Made by a program: the position numbers and the translations under genes | NCBI GenBank assembly: GCA_937980285.1 | Contig: CALJQI010000061.1 | Span: 1 to 25,257 of the forward strand | Direction of reading: 5' to 3' | DNA: 25,257 nt | DNA from: an uncultured Gammaproteobacteria bacterium | GTDB taxonomy: Bacteria; Pseudomonadota; Gammaproteobacteria; GCA-001735895 | Shown here: in pieces, positions 15,797 to 22,504 of the stretch | How positions within the stretch are numbered: position 1 is the stretch's first letter | Layout: every line of letters starts with the position of its first letter | Notes under the pieces: model-generated | Told to the model about the DNA's origin: nothing | The model's input: the letters and a program-made list of their open reading frames with translations, nothing else | The model's database searches: none

Positions 15797-16540
15797 ATGG
15801 CTAGCTGGCTTGATGGAAAAGTCGTCGAAAACAGGCGACTCAACGACTACCTGACCGCACTGATCGTCGATGTCGATCTCGGTGGTTACGAGGCCGGCCA
15901 GTTCGTTCGCATCGGGTTACGCGATGGCGACGAGGTCCTCGCGCGCCCCTACTCGCTGGTCAATACGCCGCAGGAGCCGCATCTCGAAGTCTATTTCAAT
16001 ATCGTCGAGGATGGCCCGTTATCACCGCGACTGTTCGACCTACGGGCCGGCGACGATGTCGTCGTATCGAGCAATCCTTCGGGATTCCTGACGGTGAGCG
16101 AGGTACCCGACTGCAAACACCTGTGGATGATCGCGACCGGCACCGGAATCGGCCCGTTCCTGGCGATTCTGAAAAGCGAGCCCGCCTGGCAAAGGTTCGA
16201 AAAAGTCATACTGTGTTACTCGGTGAGTTACGGCGTAGAACTCGCCTACCAGGAGCTTATCGCAGGATTCGGCGCTGAACACGGCGACCGATTCCATTTC
16301 GTCCCGGTGGTCACGCGCGAACCGCACCCGTCAGCGCTCGGCAAGCGGGTGCCGCTATTGATGCAGGACGGCAGTCTCGAACAGCACGCCGGGTTGAGCA
16401 TCAACGCCGACGATTCGCACGTCATGATGTGCGGCAGCTCGAACATGATTACCGACGTCAGCACCGAGCTGGTTTCGCGCGAGATGAAGAAACATCGCCG
16501 CCGCGACCCCGGCCATTTCACCACCGAGAAATACCACTAG
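15797..16540 (+). CDS. fpr: Ferredoxin--NADP+ reductase
   Basis: The 247-residue product matches bacterial Fpr. The FAD-binding motif is RPYSLVNTPQEP; the NADP-binding part has IATGTGIGPFLAIL and HVMMCGSSNMI; the end GHFTTEKYH is the family's characteristic aromatic/His C-terminus that stacks on the flavin. It passes electrons between NADPH and ferredoxin or flavodoxin in the cytoplasm, often as an oxidative-stress or biosynthetic supply. GGAG before ATG 15797 (TGACGGAGAAATCATAATGG) is a good ribosome binding site. Its TAG stop overlaps the stop of the convergent NUDIX gene in CTAG. Confidence 0.94.
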   Translation: MASWLDGKVVENRRLNDYLTALIVDVDLGGYEAGQFVRIGLRDGDEVLARPYSLVNTPQEPHLEVYFNIVEDGPLSPRLFDLRAGDDVVVSSNPSGFLTVSEVPDCKHLWMIATGTGIGPFLAILKSEPAWQRFEKVILCYSVSYGVELAYQELIAGFGAEHGDRFHFVPVVTREPHPSALGKRVPLLMQDGSLEQHAGLSINADDSHVMMCGSSNMITDVSTELVSREMKKHRRRDPGHFTTEKYH

Positions 16541-17148
16541 TCTTCGCCGCGCAAGACGTCGATTAGCGACAGCGTCATGCGCGCGGTCGCGCCCCACAGC
16601 ATTTCACCGTCGTAGAGGTCGTAATAAACCACCGGCCAGGGTCGCTCCGATTCCGGATGCAGTCGTTCCTCGGTACGGAAATTGGATTCCTGCGCCAGCC
16701 AGTTGAGCGGAATGGTGAAGGCGCGCGCGACCTCGATATCGTCGAGTCTTAACTCGTAAGGCCACGGCATCACGCCGATATAAGGTCTTACCTGGAATTC
16801 GCTGACAGTGTGGTGATGATTGATATGCCCGAGCACCTCGATATCGTCCGCGGCGATACCGACTTCTTCCTCGGCTTCGCGCAGCGCGGTGGCGAGCAGC
16901 GATTCATCGCCGTGGTCGCGCTTGCCGCCGGCGAAAGCGACCTGGCCGCTATGCCGATCGCCCTCGTAGTGCGCGCGGCGAATGTAGAGAATATGCCAGC
17001 TGGCTTCGATGCGCAGGAAAGGCACCATGACCGCTGCCTCGCGCGCCGAGTCGCTGAGCATTTCCGGCGGCACGTCATAGGTAGTGCCGCCCTGGGCGTG
17101 TAGCCGCCGGCGAATATCCTCGGCGCTGAGCAGGTCGAGATCAGGCAC
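16537..17148 (-). CDS. NUDIX hydrolase, CoA pyrophosphatase type (NudL/YeaB-like)
   Basis: The 203-residue product carries the CoA-diphosphatase motif HSGQVAFAGGKRDHGDESLL followed by ATALREAEEEVGI, the Nudix box with one extra residue as in NudL. The usual FPGG is FAGG here. VMVPFLRIEASWHILYIRR before it and YIGVMPWPYEL after it also fit this subgroup. Family members split CoA and its thioesters into 3',5'-ADP and the phosphopantetheine part. The start overlaps the DUF1289 gene by 8 bp, so it is the last gene of a radical SAM-DUF1289-NUDIX operon. Substrate not proven by sequence. Confidence 0.9.
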   Translation of the reverse strand: MPDLDLLSAEDIRRRLHAQGGTTYDVPPEMLSDSAREAAVMVPFLRIEASWHILYIRRAHYEGDRHSGQVAFAGGKRDHGDESLLATALREAEEEVGIAADDIEVLGHINHHHTVSEFQVRPYIGVMPWPYELRLDDIEVARAFTIPLNWLAQESNFRTEERLHPESERPWPVVYYDLYDGEMLWGATARMTLSLIDVLRGED

Positions 17149-17344
17149 GCCTGTTTTTCAGTTGTCGGCGCGCTTCGGCCGAACGCAGGATTTCGCGGCG
17201 GCGCTCGTTGGCGGCCCCGCCCCAGGCGCAGATTTCATCGATGCTGCGAAAACAGCCGACGCAGACATCGTCGCCATCGAGCGTGCACTTGCGCACGCAG
17301 GGCGACTCCACCCGATGCGCGCTATCAGTATCCGAAGTTGCCAT
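17141..17344 (-). CDS. DUF1289 domain protein, small cysteine-rich
   Basis: The 67-residue product has the DUF1289 pattern SPCVRKCTLDGDDVCVGCFR followed by a conserved tryptophan region (IDEICAWGGA). Four cysteines in C-X3-C and C-X2-C arrangement suggest binding of a metal or an iron-sulfur cluster. The family's role is unknown. The ATG overlaps the 3' end of the radical SAM gene by 20 bp and its end overlaps the NUDIX start by 8 bp, so the three are surely cotranscribed and perhaps coupled in translation. Confidence 0.88.
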   Translation of the reverse strand: MATSDTDSAHRVESPCVRKCTLDGDDVCVGCFRSIDEICAWGGAANERRREILRSAEARRQLKNRRA

Positions 17345-18224
17345 GCTCGAATTGCGGATGTTTTCTGAAATAGTCTATCGATTCCTCGATCTGCTTCAGC
17401 ATGCGATGCTTGTCCCTGCCCAGCACGCCTTTCAACACCATGTGATTGGAGACGTGGTCGCTGCGAAAAATAGTGTTATCCAGTTCCAGCGCGCCGATGA
17501 AAACCTGCATCTCCCGGCACAGGCCGACCGTATCCAGATCCTCGAAACGATTGTCGAAACCGGCCTCGAACTTTTCACGGCCCTTGTAAAAGGTCAGCAC
17601 CAGCGTCGCCAGGTAATCGGGCTGGGTTTCATTCGCCAGACGAGCCGAGGCCAGCGCATGCTGCTCGCTCAAAGCCCTGCCGCCGAGGCCGTTCAGAATC
17701 ATCACCGAAGTCCTGATGCCGGCGGCTTTGGCGCGTTGCAGGGCCTGGACCGTGCTGTCGTGGGTTTCGCCCTTGTCGACCCTGCGCAGCACTTCGTCGT
17801 CGCCGCTTTCGGCGCCCACATAGATGATTTTCAGCCCCAGCGCCTCGAGTTCGGCCAGTTCGTCGTCACTCTTGTTTTTCAGATTCGACGGCAGGCAATA
17901 GGAAGATACCCGACTCACCGACGGCAACGAGGACCTGATTTCGCCGAGAATATTACGCAGACGGCGCATCGATAGCACCAGCGCATCCCCGTCTGCGAGG
18001 AAAACCCGCCGCGGTTCCAGTCCCCGTTGCCCGCATTGACGAATCTCGGCGAGTACTTCCGCCTCGGCCCGGGGCCTGAATTTCTTTTGCGCGTCGGTAT
18101 ACATTTCGCAATAGCTGCAGCGATTCCAGCTGCATCCGTTGGTGATCTGGAATATCAACGAACGCCCCTCGCTCGGCGGACGAAACAGGGGTTCGATATA
18201 TTGCACGGGAAGTTGATGATACAT
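17325..18224 (-). CDS. Radical SAM protein, unknown substrate
   Basis: The product of 299 residues starts at ATG 18224. It has LIFQITNGCSWNRCSYCEMY near residues 23-42, the cluster-binding cysteines in CX4CX2C spacing rather than the classical CX3CX2C. Similar GCSHNxCxFCxMY sequences are known in a family of uncharacterised radical SAM proteins. ADGDALVLSMRRLRNIL and IIYVGAESGDDEVLRRVDKG are further SAM-barrel motifs. The frame extends 35 codons upstream, but that part is not family-like and would overlap the divergent gene. It heads the operon with DUF1289 and NUDIX genes. Reaction unknown. Confidence 0.9.
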   Translation of the reverse strand: MYHQLPVQYIEPLFRPPSEGRSLIFQITNGCSWNRCSYCEMYTDAQKKFRPRAEAEVLAEIRQCGQRGLEPRRVFLADGDALVLSMRRLRNILGEIRSSLPSVSRVSSYCLPSNLKNKSDDELAELEALGLKIIYVGAESGDDEVLRRVDKGETHDSTVQALQRAKAAGIRTSVMILNGLGGRALSEQHALASARLANETQPDYLATLVLTFYKGREKFEAGFDNRFEDLDTVGLCREMQVFIGALELDNTIFRSDHVSNHMVLKGVLGRDKHRMLKQIEESIDYFRKHPQFEHGNFGY

Positions 18225-18309
18225 GGTAGCGAAAGCCTGGTTTATTGCACCGTCATGAGACAAGTATGGCAGGCTTGCGTCGGCCTGCAAAACATGTAAT
18301 TTTAACACG

Positions 18310-19146
18310 ATGCAAGCGGCTCTTATCAATACCGAGTTATACCCGGTCGACGACCTCGAATCGCCGGCGGCGGCTGACTGGATCCGGGCTATACGCGCCG
18401 AACTGGAACGCGACGGATGCAGCCTGCTGCCCGATTTCGTCTCGCCGCAAACGCTGGCTCAAATGCTGCGACAGGTTCGCCGCATCACCCATCTTGGCTA
18501 CCCTGGTCCGACCGAGGTTTCACCCTACTTTTTCAACTACCGGCTCGGCGAGGGTGAAGATTTGCCAGATTCGCACCCGCTGAGGCACCGTGGCAAGCGT
18601 AACCTGGCGCAGGTCGCCGCCAACCTGATTCCCGACGATTTTTTACTGAGCCAGCTTTATCGCAGCGATTCGATGCGAGGGTTTCTTGCCGCGGTTACCG
18701 GCAAGCCGGTTTATCGCAACCGCGATCCCTATCAGTCGCTCAACATTTCGCTCATGGATGAAGGCGGCTGCCAGCAATGGCACTTCGACAGCGGCGACAT
18801 GGTCACCACCCTGTTGCTGCAGCAACCCGAGGCCGGCGGCATATTCGAGTACGCGCCGGCAATCCGCAGCGACGAAAACGAAAACTTCGACGCGGTGCGG
18901 CAAGTGCTCGACGGCGATCGCGAGCGCGTGCGGCAGAATCGCCTCGAGGCCGGCACCCTGTCATTATTCCGCGGCCATTACTCGCTGCACCGGGTAACCC
19001 CGGTGAAAGGCAAGCGGCAGAGAATTCAGGCGATACTGGGCTACTCCGCCAGGCCGAATCTCTATGGCGACAAGGCATCGAGCATCCTGCACTACGGGCC
19101 GCGCGTCGCGCAAATCGAGGCCACTACGCCGCGATACCCCGAGTAA
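18310..19146 (+). CDS. Fe(II)/2-oxoglutarate-dependent dioxygenase-like protein
   Basis: The 278-residue product has a jelly-roll dioxygenase pattern: QQWHFDSGDMVTTLLLQQ with H158 and D160, and GTLSLFRGHYSLHRVTPVKG with H227, giving a full HXD...H iron triad; the following KRQRIQAILGYS would hold the 2-oxoglutarate arginine. The presence of Asp argues for a hydroxylase, not a halogenase, in which that Asp is Gly or Ala. It belongs near the ArpA/HalD-like group; the substrate may be an amino acid or small compatible solute, but this is speculation. It is 125 bp upstream of dmdA on the same strand and divergent from the radical SAM gene across 85 bp. The start lacks a strong ribosome binding site. 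Confidence 0.78.
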   Translation: MQAALINTELYPVDDLESPAAADWIRAIRAELERDGCSLLPDFVSPQTLAQMLRQVRRITHLGYPGPTEVSPYFFNYRLGEGEDLPDSHPLRHRGKRNLAQVAANLIPDDFLLSQLYRSDSMRGFLAAVTGKPVYRNRDPYQSLNISLMDEGGCQQWHFDSGDMVTTLLLQQPEAGGIFEYAPAIRSDENENFDAVRQVLDGDRERVRQNRLEAGTLSLFRGHYSLHRVTPVKGKRQRIQAILGYSARPNLYGDKASSILHYGPRVAQIEATTPRYPE

Positions 19147-19188
19147 GTCGTAATCAGGTAAGAACAGGTAGTAGACAGATAATTCCTT

Positions 19189-19219
19189 ATTTGTAAGACA
19201 AATTAAAAACGTCTAGCAT
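19189..19219 (+). promoter_or_regulatory. Operator-like palindrome and probable promoter of dmdA
   Basis: ATTTGTAAGACAAAT at 19189-19203 is identical to the palindrome between acuI and the GntR regulator. TTGTAA inside it (19191-19196) can serve as a -35 box, with TAGCAT (19214-19219) as -10 at 17-bp spacing. A bound repressor would block RNA polymerase. The distance from -10 to the ATG at 19272 leaves a leader of about 45 bases. Confidence 0.7.
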
Positions 19220-19271
19220 TGCAGCGCCCTTAAACGATCGCAAACGCTTCATATCCAAGCTGGAGTAAGCC

Positions 19272-20372
19272 TTGAACGACAAAATCCTGAGCATTTCGCG
19301 ACGCACCCGTGAGACCCCGTATAGCCGCCGCGTCGAAGCTGCCGGCGTCAAGGGATACACTGTTTACAACCACATGCTGTTACCCACCTTTTTCGACAGC
19401 AACGAGGCGGATTACTGGAGTCTGTGCGAGGACGTGCAGGTGTGGGACGTTTCCTGCGAACGCCAGATCGAAGTCGTCGGCCCCGACAGTGAACGCCTGA
19501 TCCAGCTGATGACGCCGCGCGATATATCGAAAGCGTCCATAGGACAGGGCCTGTATGCCCCGCTGTGCGACGAAAACGGCGGAATCGTCAACGACCCGGT
19601 GTTAATCAAGTTCGCCAGCGACGACTGGTGGATTTCGATCGCCGACAGCGACGTCAGGCTATGGGCGCGCGGGCTGGCGCAGGGTTTCGGCTTCGATGTG
19701 CAGATACGCGAGGCCGCGATATGGCCGCTGGCGGTACAGGGTCCTAAGGCGGAAGAACTGGTGACGCGCGTATTTGGCGACGAAGTGCCCGGGATTCGTT
19801 TTTTTCGCTCGAAGATGCTCGAATACAAGGGCAAGCCGATGATGGTGATGCGCTCGGGCTACAGCAAACAGGGCGGCTTCGAAATCTACCTCAACGATGC
19901 CGACCTCGCCGAACCCCTGTGGGACGAACTGTTCGCCCGTGGCCAGGACCTGAAGGTGCGCGCCGGCGGGCCCAACCTGATCGAGCGCATCGAAAGCGGC
20001 CTGCTGTCCTACGGCAACGACATGAACTACAGTCACAATCCGTTCGAATGCGGGCTCGACGCGTTCATCGATCTCGACGCCGATATCGACTCGATGAGCC
20101 TGCCGGCGCTGCGCGCGCTCGCGGGCAAGCACCTGCATCAATTGGTCGGACTGGTGTTCGAGCAGCCGGTAGAGTTCGCCGGCTATGCCGTTATCGCCGA
20201 CAATCGGGTAGTCGCCGACGTACGCTCGCAGGTTTGGTCGCCGCGTTACCGCAAGTACCTGGCGATGGCGATGATGCGGCGCGATTTTCTCGCCGAAAAC
20301 CAAAGCCTAACCGTGGACGGAAAAATTGGTAGAATCGTCGACCTGCCATTCGATTTTGACGCGATCTGCTAA
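19272..20372 (+). CDS. dmdA: Dimethylsulfoniopropionate demethylase DmdA
   Basis: The 366-residue product is a GcvT-fold protein with features I recognise from DmdA rather than glycine cleavage T protein: RRVEAAGVKGYTVYNHMLLP near the start, VQVWDVSCERQIEVVGPD, MTPRDISKA, GGIVNDPVLIKFASDDWWIS, PLAVQGPKAEELVTRVFGDE, RSGYSKQGGFEIYL and RIESGLLSYGNDMNYSHNPF. Length agrees with known DmdA (about 365-370). The enzyme moves a methyl group from DMSP to tetrahydrofolate, giving methylmercaptopropionate and 5-methyl-THF, in the cytoplasm. GGAG lies before TTG 19272 (CTGGAGTAAGCCTTGAACG), so the start is TTG. The MetY-like gene follows after 15 bp. A related DmdA-like paralogue with another substrate remains possible. 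Confidence 0.9.
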   Translation: MNDKILSISRRTRETPYSRRVEAAGVKGYTVYNHMLLPTFFDSNEADYWSLCEDVQVWDVSCERQIEVVGPDSERLIQLMTPRDISKASIGQGLYAPLCDENGGIVNDPVLIKFASDDWWISIADSDVRLWARGLAQGFGFDVQIREAAIWPLAVQGPKAEELVTRVFGDEVPGIRFFRSKMLEYKGKPMMVMRSGYSKQGGFEIYLNDADLAEPLWDELFARGQDLKVRAGGPNLIERIESGLLSYGNDMNYSHNPFECGLDAFIDLDADIDSMSLPALRALAGKHLHQLVGLVFEQPVEFAGYAVIADNRVVADVRSQVWSPRYRKYLAMAMMRRDFLAENQSLTVDGKIGRIVDLPFDFDAIC

Positions 20373-20387
20373 TCCCGGGGGAAATTC

Positions 20388-21695
20388 ATGAGTCGATCTT
20401 CGTATCTCAAACCAGACACGGTAGCACTGCACAGCGGTTACGTACCGGAGAGCGACCACGGTTCGCGCGCGGTACCGGTCTACCAGACCACTTCCTACGT
20501 ATTCGAAAGCGTCAGCGAGGGTTCGTCGCTGTTCAATGTCGAACAGGGCGGCCATATCTACAGCCGCATCACCAATCCCACGGTGGCGGTACTGGAGCAG
20601 CGTATCGCCGCGCTCGAAGGTGGCAGCGGCGCGATCTGTACCGCCTCGGGCATGAGCGCACTGTTTACGACCTTCATCACGCTGTGCTCGGCCGGCGATC
20701 ACCTGGTTTCCGCGACCCAGATCTATGGCTCCACCGCGACCCTGCTCAAACACACCATCAAGCGTCTCGGCATCGATTGCACATTCGTTCCGATCAACGA
20801 CGAGCAGGCGCTGCGCGACGCCATCCAGGACAACACCAAGATGGTGTTTTGCGAATCGATCGTTAATCCCGGTCTCGAAATCGCCAATATCCCGGGCATT
20901 AGCGCGATCGCGCACGAGGTCGGCATCCCGCTGGTAGTCGACGCCACTTTCGCCACCCCGACCCTGTGCCGGCCGATAGACCACGGCGCCGATGTGGTGG
21001 TGCACTCGGTAACCAAGTGGATGGGCGGGCACGGCGTCGCCATCGGCGGCGCCATCGTCGACGGCGGTCAGTTCGACTGGAATAAAAGCGGCCGTTTCCC
21101 GGAGCTGACCGAACCCTATGCGCCTTTCCACGGCATTCGATTCTGGGAAGAATTCGGACCCTCGGCGCTGGTGATGAAAATGCGCGCCGAGTCGATGCGC
21201 GACGTCGGCGCGGCGATGAGCCCGCATAACGCGTTTCTGATCCTGCAGGGCATCGAAACCCTCAACCTGCGCATGAAGCAGCATGTCGGCAATGCCGTCA
21301 AATTGCTCGAATGGCTGCAGCAGCAGGAGGCGGTGACCTGGACCAATTATCCCGCCATGGAATCGAATCCCAGCCACCAGCTGGCGGCGACGCTGTTCCC
21401 CGACGGCGCAGGATCGATGCTGTGCTTCGGCGTCGTCGGCGGCCGCGCCGGCGGCGCGGCATTCATCGATTCACTGCAGCTGGCGTCGAACCTGGCCAAC
21501 GTGGGCGACGCGCGCACGCTGGTGTTGCACCCGGGCAGCACCACGCACTCGCGCCTGACCGTCGACGACATGAAGGCCGCCGGCATCAGCGAAGACATGA
21601 TCCGCGTCTCGGTCGGGATCGAGGATATCGCCGATATCAAGGCCGACTTCAAGCGCGGCTTTAGTGCGGCGCAGCGCGTCGGGGAAGCAGCCTGA
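20388..21695 (+). CDS. O-acetylhomoserine sulfhydrylase / methionine gamma-lyase family PLP enzyme (MetY-like)
   Basis: The 435-residue product is a Cys/Met-metabolism PLP enzyme: VPVYQTTSYVFESVSEGSSL, YSRITNPTVAVLEQRIAALE, CTASGMSALFTTFITLC, DATFATPTLCRPIDHGAD and the PLP lysine K210 in HSVTKWMGGHG; the end has LHPGSTTHSRL and IRVSVGIEDIADIKADF. Length above 420 and the GRFPELTEPYAPFHGI insertion are typical of MetY. MetY joins O-acetylhomoserine with sulfide or methanethiol. Because dmdA lies 15 bp upstream, assimilation of methanethiol into methionine is the likely job here (inference). Gamma-lyase activity, which would release methanethiol, cannot be excluded. GGGGG before the ATG is a good ribosome binding site. 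The stop overlaps the next start by one base. Confidence 0.9.
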   Translation: MSRSSYLKPDTVALHSGYVPESDHGSRAVPVYQTTSYVFESVSEGSSLFNVEQGGHIYSRITNPTVAVLEQRIAALEGGSGAICTASGMSALFTTFITLCSAGDHLVSATQIYGSTATLLKHTIKRLGIDCTFVPINDEQALRDAIQDNTKMVFCESIVNPGLEIANIPGISAIAHEVGIPLVVDATFATPTLCRPIDHGADVVVHSVTKWMGGHGVAIGGAIVDGGQFDWNKSGRFPELTEPYAPFHGIRFWEEFGPSALVMKMRAESMRDVGAAMSPHNAFLILQGIETLNLRMKQHVGNAVKLLEWLQQQEAVTWTNYPAMESNPSHQLAATLFPDGAGSMLCFGVVGGRAGGAAFIDSLQLASNLANVGDARTLVLHPGSTTHSRLTVDDMKAAGISEDMIRVSVGIEDIADIKADFKRGFSAAQRVGEAA

Positions 21696-22504
21696 TGTAT
21701 ATCGACGTACGCGGCAAAAAAGCCTACGCGGCCACCGGCGGCAAGGAGTTCGATCCGACACTGCCGACGGTGATGTTCGTCCACGGCAGCGGGCTAGACC
21801 ACCGCAGCTGGGCCCTGCAAACCCGCTGGTTCGCCTACAACGGCTATTCGGTGCTGGCGCCGGACCTGCCCGGGCACAGCCTGTCCGAGGGCGACGCGCT
21901 CGAAAGCATCGAGGAAATGGGCGCCTGGCTGGCTGATTTCATTCGCGCCGCAGGTGTCGACAGCGTGCATGCGGTCGGGCATTCGCAGGGTTTCCTCGAT
22001 CTACTGGAGACGGCCCGGCTGTCGCCGGAATTGTTGAAATCGATTACCGGGGTCGGCACCGCCGGTGCGATACCGGTCAACCCGGCGCTGATCGATGCCG
22101 CCAGGAACAGCGCCGGCGACGCCGCCGAGATGCTGCTGATGTGGGGTTTTGGCCCGGACGCGCAGTACGGCATCAGCGCGGTGCCAGGTATGCAACCGAT
22201 TGCCATCGGACGCCAGATCATGGCCAGCAACCCGCTCTACGAAGACCTGGTCGCCTGCGCCAGCTATGAAAACGGCAGCGCCGTCGCTCAGTCGATCGAG
22301 ATACCTGCGCAATTGATACTGGCGCGCAAGGACCGGCTCACCCCGGTCAGGGCCGGCATGGCCTTCGCCGAGGAATTGAACGCCCGGGTCAGCGTGATCG
22401 AGCGTTACGGCCATATGTTGCCGATCGAGGCGCCGCGCCAGACTCTGCAGAAATTGCGCGAATTAATCGGCGGCCTCGAAAAGGCCGCGCAGGAGAAAGG
22501 ATGA
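21695..22504 (+). CDS. Alpha/beta hydrolase
   Basis: The 269-residue product has the hydrolase fold: VMFVHGSGLDHRSWALQ (oxyanion HGSG), PDLPGHSLSEGD, the nucleophile elbow VGHSQG (S97), D213 in LARKDRLTPV and H240 in YGHMLPIEAP, a complete Ser-Asp-His triad. It has no signal peptide, so it is cytoplasmic. Substrate unknown; in this gene set a thioesterase or carboxylesterase acting on a CoA- or methylthio-linked intermediate is conceivable, but nothing in the sequence proves it. It overlaps the MetY-like gene by 1 bp and the next gene by 4 bp (ATGA), so it belongs to the dmdA operon. Confidence 0.88.
   Translation: MYIDVRGKKAYAATGGKEFDPTLPTVMFVHGSGLDHRSWALQTRWFAYNGYSVLAPDLPGHSLSEGDALESIEEMGAWLADFIRAAGVDSVHAVGHSQGFLDLLETARLSPELLKSITGVGTAGAIPVNPALIDAARNSAGDAAEMLLMWGFGPDAQYGISAVPGMQPIAIGRQIMASNPLYEDLVACASYENGSAVAQSIEIPAQLILARKDRLTPVRAGMAFAEELNARVSVIERYGHMLPIEAPRQTLQKLRELIGGLEKAAQEKG

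Noticed and set aside
20307..21377. 356-codon frame opposite dmdA end and the MetY-like gene
   Set aside because: Antisense to two well-conserved genes; protein rich in His/Arg/Gly without any known motif.
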